Assembly (NCBI GenBank): GCA_902363665.1
Contig: CABJAW010000031.1
Location: forward strand, 1 to 17,829
Source of the DNA: Lachnospiraceae bacterium
Lineage (GTDB): Bacteria; Bacillota; Clostridia; Lachnospirales; Lachnospiraceae
Length of the DNA: 17,829 nt
Reading direction: 5' to 3'
Below the pieces are notes generated by a model. That model ran no database searches. It was not told the origin of the DNA and saw only the letters and a program-made list of their open reading frames with translations. The number at the start of each line of letters is the position of its first letter. The first letter of the stretch is position 1. This document shows, piece after piece, positions 14,823 through 17,829 of this stretch. Made by a program: the position numbers and the translations under genes.

Positions 14823-14841
14823 GACATCTTATTATTTACTC

Positions 14842-14870
14842 ATCATACTATATTATAGTTCCAAATTCAA
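14842..14870 (-). promoter_or_regulatory. Promoter of the jetABCD operon
   Basis: On the minus strand: -35 TTGAAT (14865-14870), 17-nt spacer, -10 TATGAT (14842-14847). The 5' leader would be about 180 nt. The gap 14656-15010 holds this promoter, the palindrome at 14800-14822 and otherwise only A/T-rich sequence with no gene. Confidence 0.7.
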
Positions 14871-15010
14871 CGCTATCAGACATAATAATTTCGTAACGCT
14901 TCAGAGGCAGACAAAATTTCGCAAAATATACGTAAAACACTTGCATTTTTAAGTACACTCGTCAAAGCGGATTGCGAATATTCTCTTTACCATTGACTTT
15001 GAACAGTAAC

Positions 15011-15964
15011 TTACTTTGCACAGGTCACCCTGCCATCCTTGCTGTAATCAAATTTCCCATCATTTTTTTCTTCCAGCGCTTTGATCATGTGGTAGGTATA
15101 TTCATTGTAGGGTGTCGGAATTCCAAGCTCTCTGCCCATCCGAACAAGCGCACCGGAAAACATATCAATCTCTGTATGGCGGCCTGCATCCAGATCCTGC
15201 AAGGTAGAATACCGCGCGGATGGCGGAACCGCACTTCCATGGCTGGAGGAACTGTCTGCTTGGCTGATGTCAATTCCTTTTGCCGCTGCGACCGCTTCCA
15301 GTTCCCGTCTGAGGCCGCCGCTGATCTGCTTCATATGAACGCTGTCCTGATAGCATCCCACCCCTGCGCCAAGAATAGCCTGCGGCAGATTGTTACAGAC
15401 ATTCAGCCGGAATTTGCTCCAGATTTCTTCTCTGATGTGTTCTGTGACGCGGTAATGCAGCCCCGTATCTTTAAAAAGAGACTCTACTGCCTGTACCCGC
15501 TCACTCTGATACGGCGCAGTAAGTTCTCCGAAAATGATTCCGATCGTTGTCTCCGGATTGAAATAATATCCATTTTCCTCTTTGTGGGAGGCGATTTTAA
15601 TCAATGAGTGCAGGACATGGGAAGCTCCGATCTTTTCAGAAATGAGTTCTTCACTGTCTACCCCGTTCATAAGGCTCATAACAGTCGTATTCTCACCTGT
15701 AATCATTCGGATGCCCTCCAGTGCAGCTGGCAGCGCACCGTATTTCAACGCAACGATCAGCAGGTCTGTCTCTCTTGCATCCTGTGGTGTCCATACCTCA
15801 GGATGATACACTGTGCCATTGATCAGACAGCCTTTTTTCATGCGTTCTGCGCGCTCTCCTTCTGCGATCACGCCCAGTCTGATATCCTTCCGTCTGGAAA
15901 GTCCCCATATCACATAAGAGCCAACTGCTCCTGCACCGAGAACGGCGACTGTTTTTATCTCCAT
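15011..15964 (-). CDS. panE: 2-dehydropantoate 2-reductase (ketopantoate reductase family)
   Basis: At 317 residues this is the usual length of the ApbA/PanE family, which reduces 2-dehydropantoate to pantoate with NADPH in pantothenate/CoA synthesis. The N-terminal Rossmann motif VAVLGAGAVGSYV (about residues 6-18) is intact. SLMNGVDSEE (about 97-106) contains the conserved asparagine, and EEIWSKFRLNVCNNLPQAIL (about 183-202) the catalytic lysine region. The C-terminal helical domain has HTEIDMFSGALVRMGRELGIPTPYNEYTY, the family's substrate-side helix. The ATG at 15964 follows GGAGA at about 9 nt. Paralogues of this family sometimes act on other 2-oxoacids, so pathway assignment is likely but not certain. 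It stands alone, with no pan genes nearby. Confidence 0.9.
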   Translation of the reverse strand: MEIKTVAVLGAGAVGSYVIWGLSRRKDIRLGVIAEGERAERMKKGCLINGTVYHPEVWTPQDARETDLLIVALKYGALPAALEGIRMITGENTTVMSLMNGVDSEELISEKIGASHVLHSLIKIASHKEENGYYFNPETTIGIIFGELTAPYQSERVQAVESLFKDTGLHYRVTEHIREEIWSKFRLNVCNNLPQAILGAGVGCYQDSVHMKQISGGLRRELEAVAAAKGIDISQADSSSSHGSAVPPSARYSTLQDLDAGRHTEIDMFSGALVRMGRELGIPTPYNEYTYHMIKALEEKNDGKFDYSKDGRVTCAK

Positions 15965-16199
15965 TTTCTGTATCTCCTTCTTTTTTGTATATTTTTGCTA
16001 CTGCTCAGAACCAACTTCCAAAATGCTGCGCATTTCGTCAAATCTGTCAATAATTCTTATTCTCTCCTGATTTCAACTTGAATTTATCGCCATATTCCAC
16101 TCTTGAATTATACCCGCTTATAAATAATTGGTTCGTCATATCCAAAAGTTTTCTTTCCATTAACTTCCATGCTTTCAGATACCTTTTCTTAGAGTACAG

Positions 16200-16229
16200 A
16201 AAAACCCCGGAAACCTTAGGATTCCAGGG
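16200..16229 (-). terminator. Intrinsic terminator after the tuf tail
   Basis: On the minus strand an 11-bp stem (CCCTGGAATCC with GGTTTCCGGGG, one U-U mismatch and one G-U pair) with a UAA loop is followed by TTTTT. It lies about 70 nt after the tuf stop codon and is presumably the original tuf terminator. The stretch 15965-16199 between it and panE shows no supported gene. Confidence 0.85.
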
Positions 16230-16296
16230 TATCTTACGCTTGGACACATGGTATCTTCTGATACTGATTTATATATTATTATCTGTCAATCAGTGA

Positions 16297-16350
16297 TTAC
16301 TCGATGATTGTAGCAACACGTCCTGATCCTACAGTACGTCCACCTTCACG
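16297..16350 (-). pseudogene. tuf: 3' end of tuf (elongation factor Tu), last 17 codons
   Basis: The minus-strand frame reads REGGRTVGSGRVATIIE and stop, the exact C-terminus expected of bacterial EF-Tu. Immediately upstream (above 16350) the EF-Tu sequence ends abruptly: the normal FAI before REGG is replaced by unrelated sequence (PHK in frame). With its terminator at 16200-16229 intact, this is the true chromosomal end of a tuf gene separated from its body, or a copied 3' end, as produced when a site-specific integrase inserts an element into the end of a gene. Confidence 0.85.
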
Positions 16351-16503
16351 TTTGTGAGGTTCTTAAAATCTCATTATTTCCTGTGATTTTCGTGTCCATA
16401 TTGTCCTGTATTGCCGATTTTCCGAGTTATATTTTAATTCTCTTTACATTTTAGTATCAAAATGGTATCACAGCCCCATTTTTATGCACTGGCAACTTTC
16501 CGA
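16351..16503. other. Gene-free stretch beside the tuf tail, possible element edge
   Basis: This A/T-rich sequence has no supported gene. It includes the near-repeat TTTAGTATCA / ATGGTATCA (16450-16470), a kind of motif often seen beside tyrosine-integrase genes and their arm sites; no integrase gene is present. Its base composition differs from the tuf tail. Confidence 0.35.
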
Positions 16504-16532
16504 TTGCGGATTCCTGTCCTGACTGTTATAAT
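16504..16532 (+). promoter_or_regulatory. Promoter of small-peptide mRNA, locus 2
   Basis: -35 TTGCGG (16504-16509), 17-nt spacer, -10 TATAAT (16527-16532, perfect). Transcription would start near 16540, giving a leader of about 165 nt. Confidence 0.82.
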
Positions 16533-16540
16533 CGAAACAT

Positions 16541-16700
16541 GGGTGCTACCATAACGGTAGGCGGTTAGTCCTTCAACAGAGGGACTGTGGTCTACACTCC
16601 GTTGCGGTCGGTGCTAAACGAGTGCCACCGGCACTCAGCCCCCCTCTGATTACATAGAAATCCCCAGAGTTTTCTGGTGGAAATCTCTCGAAAGGAGGGC
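16541..16700 (+). promoter_or_regulatory. Highly folded leader of the locus 2 peptide mRNA
   Basis: Successive hairpins can be drawn: CUACC-AUAAC-GGUAG (16546-16560), AGUCCUUC-AACA-GAGGGACU (16567-16586), GAGUGCC-ACC-GGCACUC (16620-16636) with a competing CGGUG...CACCG pairing, and CCAGA-GUUU-UCUGG (about 16664-16677). AGCCCCCCU (16637-16645) can pair with the ribosome site region AGGAGGGCU (16693-16701) with one mismatch, hiding it. As in locus 1, translation would depend on how the leader folds; the regulation is inferred. Confidence 0.6.
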
Positions 16701-16706
16701 TAAGCC

Positions 16707-16805
16707 ATGAGTATTGTTGACTTCATAGCTATGGTTAGCTTCGGCTTAACCTGCTTTGGTCTTGGATATACCTTTGGCAAAGATAATAATAAATCACAAA
16801 AATAA
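16707..16805 (+). CDS. 32-residue single-pass membrane peptide, putative type I toxin
   Basis: The peptide starts MSIVDFIAMVSFGL, has a hydrophobic core (about residues 3-24, through CFGLGYTFG) and ends polar and basic (KDNNKSQK). AAAGGAGGG ends 7 nt before the ATG. As with the 30-residue peptide at 6190, it combines a short single membrane span, a positive C-terminal tail, its own promoter, a folded leader, a hairpin right after the stop and a convergent RNA. It resembles the small holin-like/type I toxin class in shape; no family search was possible. Membrane action and toxicity are inferred. It lies in sequence beside the tuf scar, suggesting it came with a mobile element. Confidence 0.75.
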   Translation: MSIVDFIAMVSFGLTCFGLGYTFGKDNNKSQK

Positions 16806-16890
16806 CCGCCCCAGCCTGCAAACTGAACGGTTATTTTTAATCAATTAAGTAAAACAGGACTAACCGTCTATCGGTAGCACTCTTTTTCTA
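16797..16890 (-). ncRNA. Convergent small RNA, putative antitoxin of locus 2
   Basis: The predicted start is near 16889 from the promoter at 16896-16924. It ends at the terminator shared with the peptide mRNA: AACCG at 16828-16832 complement pairs with CGGTT, then TTTTT at 16798-16802 complement. Length is about 93 nt. It overlaps the peptide mRNA over its 3' hairpin and the last two codons. Its 5' end repeats the 5' end of the peptide mRNA in the same polarity. Confidence 0.72.
16798..16838. terminator. Bidirectional terminator shared by the two RNAs of locus 2
   Basis: AATAACCG (16801-16808) and CGGTTATT (16828-16835) pair, extended by G-U and C-G pairs inside. The plus strand continues TTTTT (16833-16837) and the minus strand continues TTTTT (complement of 16798-16802), so it can end both transcripts. 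Confidence 0.82.
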
Positions 16891-16895
16891 TAATC

Positions 16896-16924
16896 ATATT
16901 ATCACGCATCTGTGAAAATGTCAA
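16896..16924 (-). promoter_or_regulatory. Promoter of the convergent RNA, locus 2
   Basis: On the minus strand: -35 TTGACA (16919-16924, perfect), 17-nt spacer, -10 TAATAT (16896-16901). It is stronger by consensus than the peptide promoter, as expected if the antitoxin RNA must be in excess. Confidence 0.85.
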
Positions 16925-16966
16925 AAAGTTCTTTTTCCATAGTATGTAATACGAATTTGAAAATAC

Positions 16967-17572
16967 TTATAAGCCGAAAAAATACACCAGTACCAGCTTG
17001 ATCACAGCAGCTCCACCAAAAGCAACAACTGCAGTTACAACTAATTGCATAGGTTTTGGGAAATTTTCGAACACAAAAACTTTCCTACTCTTGCTCCGCA
17101 CCTTGCTTAAAGATCCTGTCGTAAATGCTGCCATCATTATGACTGACACAGATACCAAGGTCTCACAATAGCCGGCAAGCTTTCCTAACACATCATTATA
17201 CATATATGCACCTGTTTCATGCAGAATCCAGTATAGAACCAATGCACAAACTCCCATGACACTTTGGAGCTTCATTTCCTTAAAAATCTTCTCTTTCTCT
17301 GTAGTTGCATAATCTGACATTGTTTTAGCAATTTTTCTTTCTTCTTCGTTCATCATCTCGCTTTTCCTTTCTCCACTGATAATCTCAGGAATGCTGATAT
17401 CATAATAATCTGCAATATCCACAAGAATACTGATATCCGGCATATTGTTTCCGTTTTCCCATCTGGATACGGTTCCTCCAGAGACATTTAATATTTCTGC
17501 CAACTGCTCCTGTGTAATGCCTTTTTCTTTGCGAAGTTTTTTTAAAAAATTTCCGATTTTTACTTGGTCCAC
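16967..17572 (-). CDS. XRE-family transcriptional regulator with C-terminal membrane segments
   Basis: The product has 201 residues from a GTG at 17572, which has AAAGGAGG 7 nt upstream; an in-frame ATG at 17665 would add 31 residues without a domain and cross the operator. Residues 5-60 form a Cro/C1-type HTH (IGNFLKKLRKEKGITQEQLAEILNVSGGTVSRWENG). A charged helix (70-104) follows, then three hydrophobic segments (about 106-122, 137-155, 180-199). Proteins with a cytoplasmic XRE domain anchored in the membrane are common in Clostridia and may respond to envelope signals. A target is not evident; the inverted repeat at 17658-17675 suggests autoregulation. It lies beyond the tuf scar, so it may belong to a mobile element. 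Confidence 0.88.
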   Translation of the reverse strand: MDQVKIGNFLKKLRKEKGITQEQLAEILNVSGGTVSRWENGNNMPDISILVDIADYYDISIPEIISGERKSEMMNEEERKIAKTMSDYATTEKEKIFKEMKLQSVMGVCALVLYWILHETGAYMYNDVLGKLAGYCETLVSVSVIMMAAFTTGSLSKVRSKSRKVFVFENFPKPMQLVVTAVVAFGGAAVIKLVLVYFFGL

Positions 17573-17657
17573 CTCAACTCCTCCTTTCATCATCAAATAT
17601 AGAATCTGGTATCTGCAAATAACACGACACAAAGCGAGAAATGTCGTATTTTCACTA

Positions 17658-17675
17658 ATAGACACAGTTGTCTAT
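17658..17675. promoter_or_regulatory. Candidate operator upstream of the XRE regulator
   Basis: ATAGACA (17658-17664) and TGTCTAT (17669-17675) form a perfect 7-bp inverted repeat with a 4-bp centre, the usual form of XRE-regulator operators. It lies about 85 bp before the GTG start. Confidence 0.55.
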
Positions 17676-17701
17676 GCGTTTTTAATTTTTTCAATTTATG
17701 C

Positions 17702-17720
17702 ACAGGAAATCCTGTATAAT
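17702..17720 (+). promoter_or_regulatory. Possible divergent promoter with overlapping palindrome
   Basis: A TATAAT (17715-17720) on the plus strand overlaps the palindrome ACAGGA-AA-TCCTGT (17702-17715). No good -35 exists at 16-18 nt, so the site may depend on an activator or be repressed by the neighbouring regulator. Confidence 0.4.
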
Positions 17721-17754
17721 AAAGGTGTTGTTGACTTCTTAAATTAACTCTATC

Positions 17755-17829
17755 ATGATCTTCTTGCATGTCTCTGGAATGATCTGTATACTGTCAGTAG
17801 TCTACAGAAAGAAAAAGATCCCAGAGCAC
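17755..17829 (+). CDS. Possible start of a small membrane protein, cut by the window end
   Basis: An open frame from ATG at 17755 to the window edge gives 25 residues with a hydrophobic start (MIFLHVSGMICILSVV) and a basic end (YRKKKIPEH). It is downstream of the possible promoter at 17715, but no ribosome binding site precedes the ATG, so this may be chance. Confidence 0.2.
   Translation, partial: MIFLHVSGMICILSVVYRKKKIPEH

Larger units (their letters stand above)
16541..16882. repeat. Inverted repeats flanking small-peptide locus 2
   Basis: The left arm (16542-16571) begins GGTGCTACC and ends CGGTTAGTCC. The right arm (16857-16882), read on the minus strand, begins GAGTGCTACCGATAGACGG and ends TTAGTCC. 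They match except for an 8-nt gap. The design equals that of locus 1 although the sequence differs. A T run follows the right arm on the plus strand (16883-16887). Confidence 0.78.

Noticed and set aside
14650..14952. Plus-strand open frame across the jet promoter region
   Set aside because: A/T-rich chance frame with no ribosome site; it covers the jet promoter and palindrome on the other strand.
16047..16247. Minus-strand open frame of 66 codons between panE and the tuf tail
   Set aside because: Its first part is the tuf terminator, it has no promoter of its own or ribosome site, and the product is not recognisable.
16541..16882. CRISPR-like or integron attC reading of the repeated arms in the peptide loci
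   Set aside because: There are only two arms, inverted and not direct, with promoters and a peptide gene between them; no repeat-spacer series and no attC core sites are seen.
1..17829. tRNA genes
   Set aside because: No segment showed a T-loop consensus (GGTTCRANNCC) within a cloverleaf by eye on either strand; a tRNAscan run would settle this.

Overview
The window looks like low-to-moderate GC Clostridia, most likely a gut Lachnospiraceae. The evidence is a 16S rRNA fragment of Clostridium cluster XIVa type, clean Gram-positive ribosome binding sites, TTGACA/TATAAT-type promoters and the style of the ECF sigma/membrane partner pair. The placement is from sequence recognition only; no database was searched. 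The left end lies inside a 16S gene, so the contig probably breaks at an rRNA operon.

Layout. (1) 1-607, minus strand: the 5' part of a 16S gene, its leader and two tandem strong promoters. The 16S lacks its first ~80 internal bases. (2) 759-3298, minus: a CLC-type anion transporter (probably the fluoride/proton subclass) and a secreted or anchored HExxH protein. (3) 3363-4550, plus: an autoregulated ECF sigma factor overlapping a single-pass membrane partner, closed by a strong terminator. (4) 4562-6012: a decay zone with a ~230 bp highly folded MITE-like element, two gene tails (glycosidase C-terminus, InlB-type repeat), a truncated IS66 transposase and the 3' half of an XRE regulator. (5) 6075-6410: a compact two-RNA locus encoding a 30-residue single-pass membrane peptide, with a convergent small RNA. 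(6) 6417-14870, minus: a complete four-gene Wadjet system of type II (jetA-jetB-jetC-jetD), the SMC-like anti-plasmid defence. (7) 15011-15964, minus: a 2-dehydropantoate 2-reductase. (8) 16200-16350: the last 17 codons of tuf (EF-Tu) plus its terminator, cut off from the rest of the gene, which looks like an attachment-site scar. (9) 16504-17829: a second two-RNA small-peptide locus of the same architecture, an XRE regulator with membrane segments, and the contig edge.

The most interesting signal is the pair of small-peptide loci (6075-6410 and 16504-16924). They share no obvious nucleotide similarity but have the same plan: a plus-strand promoter, a folded leader that can hide the ribosome binding site, a ~30-residue membrane peptide, a shared hairpin/terminator, and a convergent minus-strand RNA with its own 17-bp-spaced promoter. 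In both, the 5' ends of the two opposing RNAs carry the same sequence, so the DNA has long inverted repeats flanking the peptide gene, and a long sense transcript could close into a 5'-3' panhandle like hok mRNA. I read them as type I toxin-antitoxin loci of a possibly undescribed group. The first sits directly behind jetD with its antitoxin RNA co-directional with the Wadjet operon, which suggests read-through coupling.
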